Positions 21,804-31,491 are shown, counted from the stretch's first letter. The stretch: 35,943 nucleotides of DNA from an uncultured Clostridia bacterium (GCA_934184665.1 CAKPSX010000015.1:1-35943), one strand, 5' to 3'. Notes: generated by a model from the letters alone, not told the origin. Made by a program: numbers and translations.

Positions 21804-22565
21804 TTATCCATTATTTTTTAATAGTTCTTTTGCAAACTTTTCGTATGCCTTTGCTCCTTTTGATCTTGGATCATATATAGATATTGGCATTCCGTAACTT
21901 GGTGCCTCACTAAGTCTTACATTTCTAGGTATTACTGTTTTATATACTTTGTCTTCAAAATATTTTTTTACTTCTTTTACTACTTGGTTTGAAAGGTTTG
22001 TTCTTGCATCATACATTGTTAGCAATGCCCCTTCAATTTCAAGGTTTTTATTTAGATGTTTTTTAACAAGATTTACTGTGTTTAATAATTGCCCTAGTCC
22101 TTCTAATGCGAAATATTCACACTGTACTGGTATTAAAACACTATCTGATGCAGTAAATGCATTTAATGTTACTAGCCCTAATGAAGGTGGACAATCTATT
22201 AATATGTAATCATATTTTTCTTTTATAGCATCAAGCTTTGTTTTTAATCTTTGTTCTCTTGACATCATTGATACTAATTCAACTTCCGCGCCAGCCAAAC
22301 TTATGTTTGATGGGCATACTGTTAGATTTTTTATTGCTGTTTCTTGTAATGTTTCGTCAATCGCTGTTTCCCCAACTAATACATCATATACTGATAGTTC
22401 CAATTCTTTTGTTATTCCTAATCCACTTGTTGCATTTCCCTGTGGATCTGTATCTATTAGCAATACTTTTTTTCCTTTTTTTGCCAGTATTGTGCTTAAA
22501 TTAACTGTTGTTGTAGTCTTACCTACACCACCTTTTTGATTTGCTATTGATATTACTTTCCCCAT
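21804..22565 (-). CDS. parA: Chromosome-partitioning ATPase ParA/Soj
   Basis: A 253-residue deviant-Walker ATPase. KGGVGKTTTT (11-20) carries the signature lysine plus Walker A; DTDPQGNAT and DYILIDCPPSLG follow. It works with ParB in origin segregation and, as Soj, controls DnaA activity. It is the first gene of the parAB unit with a clear promoter at 22709-22737. AGGAATGAAG is its ribosome site. Confidence 0.96.
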   Translation of the reverse strand: MGKVISIANQKGGVGKTTTTVNLSTILAKKGKKVLLIDTDPQGNATSGLGITKELELSVYDVLVGETAIDETLQETAIKNLTVCPSNISLAGAEVELVSMMSREQRLKTKLDAIKEKYDYILIDCPPSLGLVTLNAFTASDSVLIPVQCEYFALEGLGQLLNTVNLVKKHLNKNLEIEGALLTMYDARTNLSNQVVKEVKKYFEDKVYKTVIPRNVRLSEAPSYGMPISIYDPRSKGAKAYEKFAKELLKNNG

Positions 22566-22708
22566 GTTAACTTCATTCCTTTCTATACGCAGGAATCTAC
22601 TTAAAATCTTAAATTTTGAATGTTATCCTTTATATTCATTTGCAAAGTTTTACATTAAATTTTTTAACATTTATATTTTAAGTTCCCCTAATAACAAATT
22701 TCTATATA

Positions 22709-22737
22709 ATAATATATAAATTTTTTTAATATGTCAA
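22709..22737 (-). promoter_or_regulatory. Promoter of parAB
   Basis: On the minus strand a perfect TTGACA (22732-22737), a 17-nt spacer and TATTAT (22709-22714). The transcript has a leader of about 140 nt. Apart from this and the terminator at 22832, the gap 22566-22864 shows nothing else. Confidence 0.8.
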
Positions 22738-22831
22738 TATTTTTTCTCAATTTTACAAGAAAAGTTATTTTGTCGTATTTTTATTGTTCTTTACTAGTTT
22801 AATTTACTTATAATTTAGATAACACATACAA

Positions 22832-22861
22832 AAATGCTCCACGCTTTTCCGTGGAGCATTT
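22832..22861 (-). terminator. Terminator after rsmG
   Basis: A perfect 12-bp stem AAATGCTCCACG (22832-22843) and its complement (22850-22861) with a 6-nt loop, followed by TTT on the minus strand, directly after the rsmG stop codon. Confidence 0.85.
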
Positions 22862-22864
22862 AAA

Positions 22865-23587
22865 TTACATTATAGGTTCTTTGCTTGGCATACCTGCTTT
22901 TCTAGGGTATTTATTGGGTGTATTTCTTTCTTTATTTATTGTGATTATTGTCCTTCCAATATCACTGTCAGGAAGATTAAATTCTTCTACATTTTTTATT
23001 GTTCCACCAAGAACATTTATAGCTTTCTTGGCTTTGTTGATTTCTTCTTCTGTGTCGCTCGCTTTCATACATAAGCATTTTCCATTTATTTTTATTAGCG
23101 GAATCAAATATTCTGATAATGTTGATAAATTTGCAACTGCTCTTGATACAGCAATATCAAAGTTTTCTCTATATTCTTTATTTTTCCCAAAATCTTCTGC
23201 TCTTGAATGTACAATTGTAATATTTTTTATATTTAACTCACTAATAACATTTTCCAAAAATATTAATCTTTTATTTAATGAATCTACAAGGAACATTTGA
23301 ATATTTTTATTCATTATACTTAGTGGTATTCCTGGAAAACCAGCTCCTGTTCCTACATCAACTATTTTTTCACCATCTTTTATATCTTTTAATATTGTAA
23401 GTGAATCTATAAAATGCTTTAATATTATTTCTCTTGGTTCTGTTATTGCTGTTAAGTTAATTTTTTCATTCCATTCAATCAGCAATTCCATATATCTGTA
23501 GAATTTATCTAATTGCTCCACAGAAAAAGTAATATTTATTTTACTTCCCTTTTCTTGCATTTCCTTATAAAAATCTTCTTTTTTCAT
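22865..23587 (-). CDS. rsmG: 16S rRNA (guanine-527-N7)-methyltransferase RsmG
   Basis: A 240-residue SAM-dependent enzyme that methylates G527 of 16S rRNA. The SAM-binding loop VDVGTGAGFPG lies at about 76-86, with WNEKINLT before it and SRAVA after it. Its ATG comes 2 nt after the mnmG stop, so translation is coupled. It is the last gene of the mnmE-mnmG-rsmG run. Confidence 0.95.
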   Translation of the reverse strand: MKKEDFYKEMQEKGSKINITFSVEQLDKFYRYMELLIEWNEKINLTAITEPREIILKHFIDSLTILKDIKDGEKIVDVGTGAGFPGIPLSIMNKNIQMFLVDSLNKRLIFLENVISELNIKNITIVHSRAEDFGKNKEYRENFDIAVSRAVANLSTLSEYLIPLIKINGKCLCMKASDTEEEINKAKKAINVLGGTIKNVEEFNLPDSDIGRTIITINKERNTPNKYPRKAGMPSKEPIM

Positions 23588-23589
23588 TA

Positions 23590-25479
23590 TTACGAATTTT
23601 CCTTTCCATCATTTTTTCTTGTTTGTAGATAAACGAGTAGAACTGATATATCTGCTGGTGAAACCCCTGAAATCCTTGATGCTTGGCCAATTGAATATGG
23701 TTTATGTTTATTTAATTTTTGTCTTGCTTCTAGGCTTATTCCTTTAATTTCATTATAATCAATATCTTCTGGAAGCAATTTTTTCTCCATTTTCTTAAAT
23801 TTTTCTACTTGAGCTTCTTGCATTTTGATATATCCCTCATATTTAACTTGTATTTCAACTTCTTCTTTGACTTGTTCTGGTAATTCAGGTCTATCATCAT
23901 CTATTTCCTTAAGTGAATTGTATGTTATTTCTGCTCTTTTTAATAGTTCTGCAAGTTTTGTACCTGTTGATAATGGAGATGTTCCACATTTCTCAAGAAA
24001 CTCATTTACTTCTTTTGTTGGTTTAATTGTCTTAGCCTCTAGTCTTGCTTTTTCTTCTTCAATTTCTTTCTTCTTTTTCATAAATTTTTCATATCTCTCA
24101 TCAGATATTAAACCAATTTCATGTCCTTTTTCCGTTAATCTTAAATCTGCATTATCTTGTCTTAAAAGCAGTCTATATTCCGCCCTTGATGTCATCATTC
24201 TGTATGGTTCATTTGTACCTTTTGTAACTATATCATCTATCAAAACTCCTATATATGCTTCAGTTCTATCAAGTATTAGCGGTTCTTTTCCTTTTAATTT
24301 CTGAGTTGCATTTATGCCCGCAATTAGCCCTTGACATGCTGCTTCTTCATATCCTGAAGTTCCATTTGTTTGTCCTGCAAAAAACAGTCCATCAATTGAT
24401 TTATATTCAAGTGATAATTTCAAATCTGATGGGTCTATACAATCATATTCTATCGCATATGCTGGTCGTGTAAATTCTGCATTTTCAAGACCTGGAAGCG
24501 TTCTATACATTGCTATTTGTACATCTTCTGGCAATGATGAACTCATACCTTGAATGTACATTTCATCAGTATCTAAACCTATTGGTTCCACAAATACTTG
24601 ATGTCTTTCCTTATCTGCAAATCTTACAACTTTATCTTCAATTGATGGACAATATCTAGGACCTGTTCCCTCTATTTGTCCTGCATATAATGGTGATCTA
24701 TGTAAATTATCCCTAATTATTTGATGTGTTTTTTCATTTGTATATGTTAAATAACAGTCTACTTGGTCGAATTTTTTTATCTTATCATCAAATGAAAATG
24801 GTATTATGTCAACATCTCCTTTTTGTACTTCCATTTTCGAAAAATCTATGCTCTTTCTGTTTATTCTTGCTGGTGTACCTGTCTTAAATCTAACTAATTT
24901 TACACCAATGTCTTTCAATGATTCTGATAGCTTATTTGCTGGAAATACACCATCAGGACCACTTTCTTCTGAAAAATCTCCTATAAATATTTTTCCTTTT
25001 AAGTATGTACCTGTTGCTACTATAAGTGCCTTTACATTATATATTGCCCCAACATTTGTTTCAATAGATTTTACTTTGTTGTTTTCTAATGTTATGTTAA
25101 CTATTTCTGCTTGTTTTATATATAAATTTTCTTGTTTCTCTAGTACATGTTTCATTTCCATTTGATATCTTTTTCTATCTGCTTGTGCTCTTAAAGAATG
25201 TACTGCTGGCCCTTTTGATGTATTTAACATCTTAATTTGAATCATTGTTTTGTCAATATTTTTTCCCATTTCTCCGCCAAGAGCGTCTATTTCTCTTACT
25301 AAATGTCCTTTTGAACTTCCACCTATATGTGGATTACATGGCATGTTTGCAACTGCTTCTAAACTTATTGAAAATATTAATGTTTTCATTCCAAGTCTTG
25401 CTGCTGCAAGTGCTGCCTCACATCCTGCATGTCCTGCTCCGATTACTGCTATATCATAATCTCCTGCAAAATAACTCAT
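23590..25479 (-). CDS. mnmG: tRNA uridine-34 carboxymethylaminomethyl enzyme MnmG
   Basis: A 629-residue FAD protein that, with MnmE, makes the cmnm5 modification of wobble uridine. The N-terminal FAD motif is GAGHAGCEAA, with PCNPHIGGSSKGH, CPSIEDKVVRF and GLFFAGQTNGTSGYEEAA as family blocks and a C-terminal helical part ending in RISGVSPADIS. Length is normal. The start is supported by AAAGGAATG upstream. It follows mnmE after a 148-nt gap that may hold a weak promoter (TTGACG at 25574-25579, 19 nt, TATAAA at 25549-25554). Confidence 0.96.
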   Translation of the reverse strand: MSYFAGDYDIAVIGAGHAGCEAALAAARLGMKTLIFSISLEAVANMPCNPHIGGSSKGHLVREIDALGGEMGKNIDKTMIQIKMLNTSKGPAVHSLRAQADRKRYQMEMKHVLEKQENLYIKQAEIVNITLENNKVKSIETNVGAIYNVKALIVATGTYLKGKIFIGDFSEESGPDGVFPANKLSESLKDIGVKLVRFKTGTPARINRKSIDFSKMEVQKGDVDIIPFSFDDKIKKFDQVDCYLTYTNEKTHQIIRDNLHRSPLYAGQIEGTGPRYCPSIEDKVVRFADKERHQVFVEPIGLDTDEMYIQGMSSSLPEDVQIAMYRTLPGLENAEFTRPAYAIEYDCIDPSDLKLSLEYKSIDGLFFAGQTNGTSGYEEAACQGLIAGINATQKLKGKEPLILDRTEAYIGVLIDDIVTKGTNEPYRMMTSRAEYRLLLRQDNADLRLTEKGHEIGLISDERYEKFMKKKKEIEEEKARLEAKTIKPTKEVNEFLEKCGTSPLSTGTKLAELLKRAEITYNSLKEIDDDRPELPEQVKEEVEIQVKYEGYIKMQEAQVEKFKKMEKKLLPEDIDYNEIKGISLEARQKLNKHKPYSIGQASRISGVSPADISVLLVYLQTRKNDGKENS

Positions 25480-25627
25480 TTTTTACTTCATTCCTTTCTT
25501 TCTTTTAATATTGCATTTATATCTTGTCCTACTAGCTTTCAAAATCGTTTTATATTTGTTTTTATGTTTTTTACGTCAAGTTATATGCCTGCTGTATAAA
25601 TCTCCCTTATTTTTGATTTTGGCGCTT

Positions 25628-26998
25628 TTATTTTCCTAGACAAAATTTTGAGAAAATTTCATTTATTATATCTTCTGTTACATACTCTCCTGTTATCTCT
25701 CCTAAATCCTCCATAATCTCTTTTATGTATATAGTGATGATATCTATAGGCATGTCTGTATTAATTGCTTCATTTGCCTTTTTCACGTTTTCTATTGCCT
25801 TTGATATTATATTCTTGTGCCTTATATTTGTTATTAAAACTTCATTGTCTAAATTTATCTCATCTAAGCTAAACATTTCTGCAATTTTTTCGTATAAATC
25901 TTCTATTCCATTTTTGTTTTTTGCAGATATTTTTATAATGTTTGCTTTTATTCCTTTTAATATTACATCATTTTCATCTATTTTAGAAATTAAATCTGAT
26001 TTATTTAACAAAATTATCGCTGGCCTTTCTTTAATTAATTCTAAAATTTCAATATCCTCTTTTGACAATTCTTTTGAAGAATCAAATATTGCTATAACTA
26101 AATCTGCATTTTTTGCTTCTTCTATTGATTTTTGAATTCCTATTTTTTCAACCTCATCCTTTGCATCCCTTATACCCGCTGTATCAACCAATTTTAAAGG
26201 TATCCCTTTTACAGTAATACACTCTTCAATTGTATCTCTTGTTGTACCTTCTATATCTGTTACAATTGCTCTATTTTCTTTCAAAATTGCATTTAAAAGT
26301 GAAGATTTTCCTGCATTTGGCTTCCCTATAATGGCTGTTTTTATTCCTTCTTTTATTATTTTTCCATTGTCAAATGATTCTTCTAATTTACTTAACCTCT
26401 GTTTTACGGATTCTAGCATTTCTTGAATTTCTTTTTTCTGTACATCAGGAGTGTCATATTCTGGATAATCAATTGTAACCTCAATATTTACAAGTACATC
26501 CAATATTTCTTGTTTTATCTCTTTAATCTCTTTTGATAGGGCTCCTTCTAGCTGTTTTATACTACTTTTAGCCTCTTTTTCTGATTTTGCATTTATTACA
26601 TCAATTACTGATTCTGCTTGTGCTAAATCTATTCTTCCATTTAAAAATGCTCTTTTTGTAAATTCCCCTGGTTCCGCTAGTTCTGCACCATTTTTTAGAC
26701 ATATTTCAAGTATCTTCTTTACTATTATACTTCCACCATGTGAATTTATTTCACACATGTTTTCAGTTGTATAGCTCTTAGGAGCCTTGAAATAAGATAC
26801 AAGAACTTCATCTATAATTTCCTCATTATCAACTATTTCTCCATATTTTATTGTATATCCTTTTATATCTTCTATTTTTTGATTATTTTTAGGTTTAAAA
26901 ATCTTACTTAAAATATTAAAAGATTCATCTCCACTCATTCTAATTATCCCTATTCCGCCTATTCCTGGCGCCGTAGATATTGATACAATTGTACTCAT
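25628..26998 (-). CDS. mnmE: tRNA modification GTPase MnmE
   Basis: A 456-residue GTPase partner of MnmG. The N-terminal folate-binding domain starts at MSTIVSISTAPG. The inserted G domain has GKPNAGKS (225-232), GTTRDT, DTAG (272-275) and NKSD. The C-terminal helical domain ends in FCLGK, the catalytic-cysteine C-(I/L/V)-G-K tail. The ribosome site is GGGGAGGAATG. It is separated from jag by a strong terminator-like hairpin. Confidence 0.97.
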   Translation of the reverse strand: MSTIVSISTAPGIGGIGIIRMSGDESFNILSKIFKPKNNQKIEDIKGYTIKYGEIVDNEEIIDEVLVSYFKAPKSYTTENMCEINSHGGSIIVKKILEICLKNGAELAEPGEFTKRAFLNGRIDLAQAESVIDVINAKSEKEAKSSIKQLEGALSKEIKEIKQEILDVLVNIEVTIDYPEYDTPDVQKKEIQEMLESVKQRLSKLEESFDNGKIIKEGIKTAIIGKPNAGKSSLLNAILKENRAIVTDIEGTTRDTIEECITVKGIPLKLVDTAGIRDAKDEVEKIGIQKSIEEAKNADLVIAIFDSSKELSKEDIEILELIKERPAIILLNKSDLISKIDENDVILKGIKANIIKISAKNKNGIEDLYEKIAEMFSLDEINLDNEVLITNIRHKNIISKAIENVKKANEAINTDMPIDIITIYIKEIMEDLGEITGEYVTEDIINEIFSKFCLGK

Positions 26999-27021
26999 TT
27001 TAACATCATTCCTCCCCTATA

Positions 27022-27079
27022 CAAAATAAAAAGCCAAAGTGCTTATTTAATCTTTTGATTAAAATCTGAACTTTGACTT
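27022..27079 (-). terminator. Terminator between jag and mnmE
   Basis: Outer arms at 27031-27040 and 27070-27079 (10 bp with one G-U), an inner TTTAATC/GATTAAA hairpin, and a T5 run after the stem on the minus strand. It ends 24 nt before the mnmE start, leaving little room for a new promoter, so partial read-through or attenuation is likely. Confidence 0.75.
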
Positions 27080-27087
27080 CCGATTTT

Positions 27088-27759
27088 TTATTTTTTTGAT
27101 ATTACAATTCTTCTTTTTGGCTCTTGCCCTATGCTTCTTGTTTCAACATTTTCATTTTCTTGAAGTACACTGTGTATAATTTTTCTTTCAAATGCTTGCA
27201 TTGGCTCAAGTGTAATTGTTTTTCCTGTCTTTTCAACTACTTTTGCTTTTTTATTTGCAAAATCTTCTAATGCTTTTATTCTCTTCTCTTTGTAACTTTC
27301 TATATCAAGTCTTACTATTACTCTATTTTCTGATTTTTTATTTGCTATTGCTTTTAATATATTTTCTAGTGCATATAGGGCTTCTCCTCTATATCCAATT
27401 ATATTGCCTATTTTATCACCTTCGATATTTATTATTATTATTTTGTCTTTTTCTTCAATATCAAAAGTTGTTCCCTCTGGCAATTTACTTGTAAATTCTT
27501 CTAGGAATTTTTTAAGATCTTCTTCAGCTTGTTTTAATTCTGCTGCAGTTGTTTCTATCTCGAATTCCTCAGGCTTTCTAGCTTCTCTTTCTTTTAATTC
27601 GACTTTTACTGTTTTTGGAGCTAATATGTCAAAAAAGCTTTTTTTGTTTTCATCTAATATTTTTATTTCAACAAGTTCTCTTGGCAATTTTAGTTCTTTT
27701 AGTCCTTTTTCAATTGCTTCATTAGTAGTTTTGCCTTCTGAAATAATGCTTTTTGCCAT
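27088..27759 (-). CDS. khpB: RNA-binding protein Jag/KhpB
   Basis: A 223-residue protein: a Jag-N domain (1-50, with EGKTTNEAIEKGLKEL and KKSFFDILAP), a charged linker, a KH domain (GDKIGNIIGYRGEALYALENI, the GxxG loop as IIGYRGEA), and a C-terminal R3H domain (ERKIIHSVLQENENVETRSIGQEPKRR). KhpB binds RNA and influences cell division and elongation in Firmicutes. Its ATG directly follows the yidC stop. Confidence 0.94.
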   Translation of the reverse strand: MAKSIISEGKTTNEAIEKGLKELKLPRELVEIKILDENKKSFFDILAPKTVKVELKEREARKPEEFEIETTAAELKQAEEDLKKFLEEFTSKLPEGTTFDIEEKDKIIIINIEGDKIGNIIGYRGEALYALENILKAIANKKSENRVIVRLDIESYKEKRIKALEDFANKKAKVVEKTGKTITLEPMQAFERKIIHSVLQENENVETRSIGQEPKRRIVISKK

Positions 27760-28686
27760 TTAATTTTCCTCCTCGTCTTTTATTACTTTGTTTAAAATTA
27801 ATCTTTCGATAATTATTAAAATACTGTTCATTAACCAATATAAAGCTAGTCCAAGTGGTGCTATTAAAGCTACAGATAAATACATTATTGGGAAAATATA
27901 TGTCATGTTTTTATTCATCTGTGCGACTGGATCAAATTCTTCTTCACCGTCTTTTTTTACTAGGGCTTTCTCGTCTTCTTTCTTTTTGTTTTGTGCTTTA
28001 TTGTTTGTTGCCATAGTAAATTTCATTGATATAATTGACATTACAACATATAAAAATGGTATTATATATGCTTTCCAATCAGAACTCCTTGTAGGTACTT
28101 GTGCCAAATTTAATCCGAAGAAATCCATATTTATATCTAAATTGTCTAATTCTTCATCATTTATTTCAGCAACATTTATTTTGTCATCATCTTCTTGAAT
28201 ATCTTTATTTTTTAATTCTTTAATATTATTTATTTCTCTTAAAATCACTATTTCTGGATATGCATTATTTTGTTCACTTAAATCATATTGTTTTGATATT
28301 GTTGTATATTTATCAATAATATCTACATCTACCTTTTTCATATATGTTAATGGTGATTTTACTAAATAAAATACTGCAAATAATAATATTATTTGAACTA
28401 TTGCACTTAGGCATCCGCTAAATGGACTCATATTTTCTGTTCTGTATAGTTCCATTGTTGCTTCATTTAATTTTTCTGGATTATTTTTATATTTTACTTT
28501 AATTTCCTTCATTTTCTCTTGTATTTTATTTGTTTTCTTCACCGTCTTTTGTTGTTTTACAGATATCGGAACTAATAGTAATTTAATTATAATTGAAAAT
28601 ATAATTATTGCCCAACCATAATTTCCTACAACATTGTAAATCCAGTTTAATATGTATCCAAATATATTTGCAAAAAATGAAATCAT
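27760..28686 (-). CDS. yidC: Membrane protein insertase YidC
   Basis: A 308-residue insertase of the YidC/Oxa1/SpoIIIJ family. Hydrophobic helices are seen at about 20-42, 95-112, 210-226 and 252-300, with the family blocks WAIIIFSIIIKLLLVPISVKQ, SPFSGCLSAIVQ and MTYIFPIMYL. The hydrophilic groove residue, usually arginine in Firmicutes, reads lysine (IIIKLLL). There is no lipobox signal. A long polar loop (about 120-205) is larger than in Bacillus SpoIIIJ. It lies between yidD and jag. Confidence 0.93.
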   Translation of the reverse strand: MISFFANIFGYILNWIYNVVGNYGWAIIIFSIIIKLLLVPISVKQQKTVKKTNKIQEKMKEIKVKYKNNPEKLNEATMELYRTENMSPFSGCLSAIVQIILLFAVFYLVKSPLTYMKKVDVDIIDKYTTISKQYDLSEQNNAYPEIVILREINNIKELKNKDIQEDDDKINVAEINDEELDNLDINMDFFGLNLAQVPTRSSDWKAYIIPFLYVVMSIISMKFTMATNNKAQNKKKEDEKALVKKDGEEEFDPVAQMNKNMTYIFPIMYLSVALIAPLGLALYWLMNSILIIIERLILNKVIKDEEEN

Positions 28687-28700
28687 TATACTGCTCCTCT

Positions 28701-28919
28701 CTATTTTAATGGATCATATCCTCCTTTTGAAAAAGGATTACATTTTAGTATTCTTTTTATTCCATATATTCCTCCTCTGAAAACGCCATATTTTTCTATT
28801 GCTTGTTTAGTGTACTCAGAGCAAGATGGATAAAATTTACATTTTATATTTTGACTTTCGATTATTTTTGATATACTTTTTTGATATAATTCAATCAAAT
28901 ATATACATAATTTTTTCAT
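28701..28919 (-). CDS. yidD: Membrane protein insertion efficiency factor YidD
   Basis: 72 residues with the diagnostic pattern LIELYQKSISK...KCKFYPSCSEYTKQAI...GIYGIKRILKCNPFSKGGYDP. It is a small amphipathic membrane-associated helper of YidC. The start ATG is one base after the rnpA stop (TAG T ATG). Confidence 0.95.
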   Translation of the reverse strand: MKKLCIYLIELYQKSISKIIESQNIKCKFYPSCSEYTKQAIEKYGVFRGGIYGIKRILKCNPFSKGGYDPLK

Positions 28920-28920
28920 A

Positions 28921-29274
28921 CTATTTTTCTTCTTCTTTTAAAATTCTTGCTTTACAAAAGCAACTTCTTAATGAATTAAAAACTTCATCAAAATTCATAT
29001 TTTTTAAATCAGTTTCTTTTTTTATTAATATTACTATGCTATTTCCATCAATTAATTGAGGCTCTAGTTTGTAATAGCTTTCCCTTATTAGTCTTTTCAT
29101 TTTATTTCTTTGGAAAGCTTTTCCATTTTTTGTGCTTACTGCTATTCCCAATAAATTGATTTTTAAATTATTTTTTAATACAAATATTTCTATATTTTTT
29201 TCTATAAAAAACTTACCTTTAGACAATACTTTTTTAAATTGATAATTCTTTTTTAGCATTTTAGTTTTTTTCAT
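28921..29274 (-). CDS. rnpA: Ribonuclease P protein component
   Basis: A 117-residue basic protein that partners the RNase P RNA in 5' tRNA maturation. The family blocks are KKNYQFKKVLSKGK, NLLGIAVSTKNGKA and the RNR-like motif QRNKMKRLIRESYY. AAGGAATG precedes the ATG. A loose palindrome (29309-29318 with 29348-29357) and two copies of ATGCCTTTA precede it in the leader. Confidence 0.95.
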   Translation of the reverse strand: MKKTKMLKKNYQFKKVLSKGKFFIEKNIEIFVLKNNLKINLLGIAVSTKNGKAFQRNKMKRLIRESYYKLEPQLIDGNSIVILIKKETDLKNMNFDEVFNSLRSCFCKARILKEEEK

Positions 29275-29418
29275 TTTTTACCACATTCCTTCCTAAAGGC
29301 ATAATTACAACAGGAAAATTTTTCAAATTAATTTATTTTTTCATTTCTTTTCCTGTTCCTTGATCTTAAAGGCATTATGGATATTTTTGAAAAAATTTTG
29401 CTTATTGTACAAAAACAA

Positions 29419-29439
29419 CTAAAGGCCTTTGACCTTTAG
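29419..29439 (-). terminator. Terminator or attenuator after rpmH
   Basis: A CTAAAGG/CCTTTAG stem (29419-29425, 29433-29439) with a 7-nt loop and, on the minus strand, TTGTTTTT after it. It would reduce transcription from the strong rpmH promoter into rnpA. Confidence 0.65.
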
Positions 29440-29450
29440 CTTTTGTTAAT

Positions 29451-29585
29451 TTAAGCACAGATTTTTTTTCTTCCTTTTGCTCTTCTTGCTTTTAATATGT
29501 TTCTTCCTGATCTTGTTGACATTCTTTTCATAAATCCATGTTCTTTCTTTTCTTGTCTATTTTTTGGTTGAAATGTTCTTTTCAC
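29451..29585 (-). CDS. rpmH: 50S ribosomal protein L34
   Basis: A 44-residue protein: MKRTFQPKNR at the start, HGFMKRMSTRSGRNILKARR in the middle, GRKKICA at the end, matching L34. It starts with GTG at 29583-29585, 6 nt after GGAGGTG. It is the first gene of the leftward origin operon. Confidence 0.96.
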   Translation of the reverse strand: MKRTFQPKNRQEKKEHGFMKRMSTRSGRNILKARRAKGRKKICA

Positions 29586-29660
29586 GTTGCGCACCTCCTA
29601 TTTTTTTACTTATATATTAATTCCTTTCAGAAATATTGTTACAAAATAACAAGTATTTCG

Positions 29661-29690
29661 ATTATACATCATAATTGCCAATTTTGTCAA
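29661..29690 (-). promoter_or_regulatory. Promoter of rpmH
   Basis: On the minus strand a perfect TTGACA (29685-29690), 18 nt and a perfect TATAAT (29661-29666). A very strong sigma-A type site, as expected for rpmH. Confidence 0.88.
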
Positions 29691-29785
29691 TAGTTTTTGA
29701 AAATTTTTGCATCTGCCAAAATTCCACAAAATTTTAATATTTTAAAATCTTAAATTTTTTGTAATATTTTTGTAATATTTGATGG

Positions 29786-29998
29786 TTTTCCACAGCATTT
29801 TTTGTCATTATCCACAATTTTTCAAAAATTATCCACAATTATCTTGACTATTGTTGTAATATTCTGATATTATATTGGCAAATAAAAGATAAGGGATTTA
29901 TAGAGAACGTTCAATTAAAAAGATGTTCGTAAAAAACTTAATATTTATTACAAGTTTATTACAATGTTATCCACAGTTGTGGATAACATTGTGGATAA
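29786..29998. other. oriC part 1: DnaA-box cluster upstream of dnaA
   Basis: Perfect DnaA boxes TTATCCACA lie at 29808-29816, 29829-29837 and 29967-29975, with two in the opposite direction (TGTGGATAA) at 29978-29986 and 29990-29998 and a near match TTTTCCACA at 29786-29794. The cluster surrounds the dnaA promoter, so DnaA probably represses its own gene. Confidence 0.92.
29844..29873 (+). promoter_or_regulatory. Promoter of dnaA
   Basis: TTGACT (29844-29849), an 18-nt spacer and TATTAT (29868-29873) preceded by TGA, an extended -10. A perfect DnaA box ends 7 nt upstream of the -35. Confidence 0.7.
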
Positions 29999-30036
29999 CT
30001 TTATGATTCTTATATTTTTGAAAGGATGTTTTTAAT

Positions 30037-31392
30037 ATGCAAAATGAAAAAAACGAACTATTTAACCAAGTTAAAGAATTATTGCAGCAAGAAACAACTC
30101 AAATAGCATATGATACTTGGTTAAAACCGCTAGAATTAGTCGAACTAACTGATGACCATTTCGTCCTTAAAGCAAACTCGGATTATCACCGAGAATTAAT
30201 CAATGTACGTTATGGGGCTTTAATTCTAAATACTTTCAAATACCTAACAAATAAAGAATGGACTTTTTCTGTTATATGGGAAGATGACAAAAATAAGTCA
30301 GGGGGAAATAGCATAATTTCAAACTCTCAGAATCTAATGCAAGATTCTGAAATTGAAGCATCAAACAAAACTCTTAATCCAAAATATACCTTTGATACTT
30401 TTGTTGTTGGTAATAATAATCGTTTTGCTCATGCGGCAGCAATTGCTGTAGGAGACAAACCAGGAGAGTCTTATAATCCATTATTTTTATATGGAGGAGT
30501 AGGTCTAGGTAAAACACACTTAATGCAAGCAATAGGAAACAGAATATTATCAAATAATAGATTAGCAAAAATTTTATATGTAACTTCAGAAAAATTTACT
30601 AATCAATTAATTAATGCTATTAAAGATAACAAAAATGAAGTATTTAGAAACAAGTATAGAACAATTGATGTTTTATTAATTGATGACATCCAATTTATTG
30701 CTGGTAAAGAAAGAGTACAAGAAGAATTTTTCCACACTTTTAACGCATTATATGAGGATAAAAAGCAAATTATTATATCAAGCGATAAACCACCAAGAGA
30801 TATACCTTTTCTTGAGGATAGGCTAAAATCAAGGTTTGAGTGGGGATTGTTAGCAGATATTGGTTGCCCTGATTATGAAACACGTTTAGCAATTTTAAGA
30901 AAAAAAGCTCAAGAAGAAAAAATCGTTGTCGATGATAATATATTGGCAAATATTGCCAATAAAATAGACTCAAACATTAGAGAATTGGAAGGTGTTTTTA
31001 ATAAAATAATTGCAAGAGCTTCACTTACACACAGTCCAATTACAATTGAATTAACTGAAAATACTATTAATGAATTTAAAGCTGCTAGTGAAAAAGTATT
31101 GTCATCAAAATTCATAAAAGAAACTGTTGCAAAATATTTTAATATTGATAAAGATGATTTAGCTAGCAATAAGCGTTCAAATGAAATTACATTTCCAAGG
31201 CAAATTGCAATGTACTTATGTAGAGAAGTTGCAAATATGTCATACCCTAAGATAGGAGAGGACTTTGGCAATAGAGATCATTCAACAGTAATGCATGCAT
31301 GTAAAAAAATAGAAAAAGAAGTAAAAGATAAAAATAATACCAAGTTAATTGTGGAAAGTGTGAAAAACATAATCATAAATGGTGAACAATAG
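30037..31392 (+). CDS. dnaA: Replication initiator DnaA
   Basis: A 451-residue initiator. Domain I (1-85) is followed by a short linker, AAA+ domain III with Walker A GGVGLGKT (153-160) and Walker B LLIDDIQF, and DNA-binding domain IV with the signature NRDHSTVMHAC. GAAAGGATG is the ribosome site. It is flanked by DnaA-box clusters on both sides. Confidence 0.98.
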   Translation: MQNEKNELFNQVKELLQQETTQIAYDTWLKPLELVELTDDHFVLKANSDYHRELINVRYGALILNTFKYLTNKEWTFSVIWEDDKNKSGGNSIISNSQNLMQDSEIEASNKTLNPKYTFDTFVVGNNNRFAHAAAIAVGDKPGESYNPLFLYGGVGLGKTHLMQAIGNRILSNNRLAKILYVTSEKFTNQLINAIKDNKNEVFRNKYRTIDVLLIDDIQFIAGKERVQEEFFHTFNALYEDKKQIIISSDKPPRDIPFLEDRLKSRFEWGLLADIGCPDYETRLAILRKKAQEEKIVVDDNILANIANKIDSNIRELEGVFNKIIARASLTHSPITIELTENTINEFKAASEKVLSSKFIKETVAKYFNIDKDDLASNKRSNEITFPRQIAMYLCREVANMSYPKIGEDFGNRDHSTVMHACKKIEKEVKDKNNTKLIVESVKNIIINGEQ

Positions 31393-31491
31393 ACAAATAA
31401 ATAACTTAAATATGTTTTTGAAATATTTGTTCATATAGACAATTGTTTGGTTACAAAACAGTTATCTTTACTTACGGAACAGCTGCATTAG

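Noticed and set aside
30374..31271. Minus-strand open frames inside dnaA
   Set aside because: They lie opposite a well-supported dnaA gene, with no ribosome sites and no family motifs.
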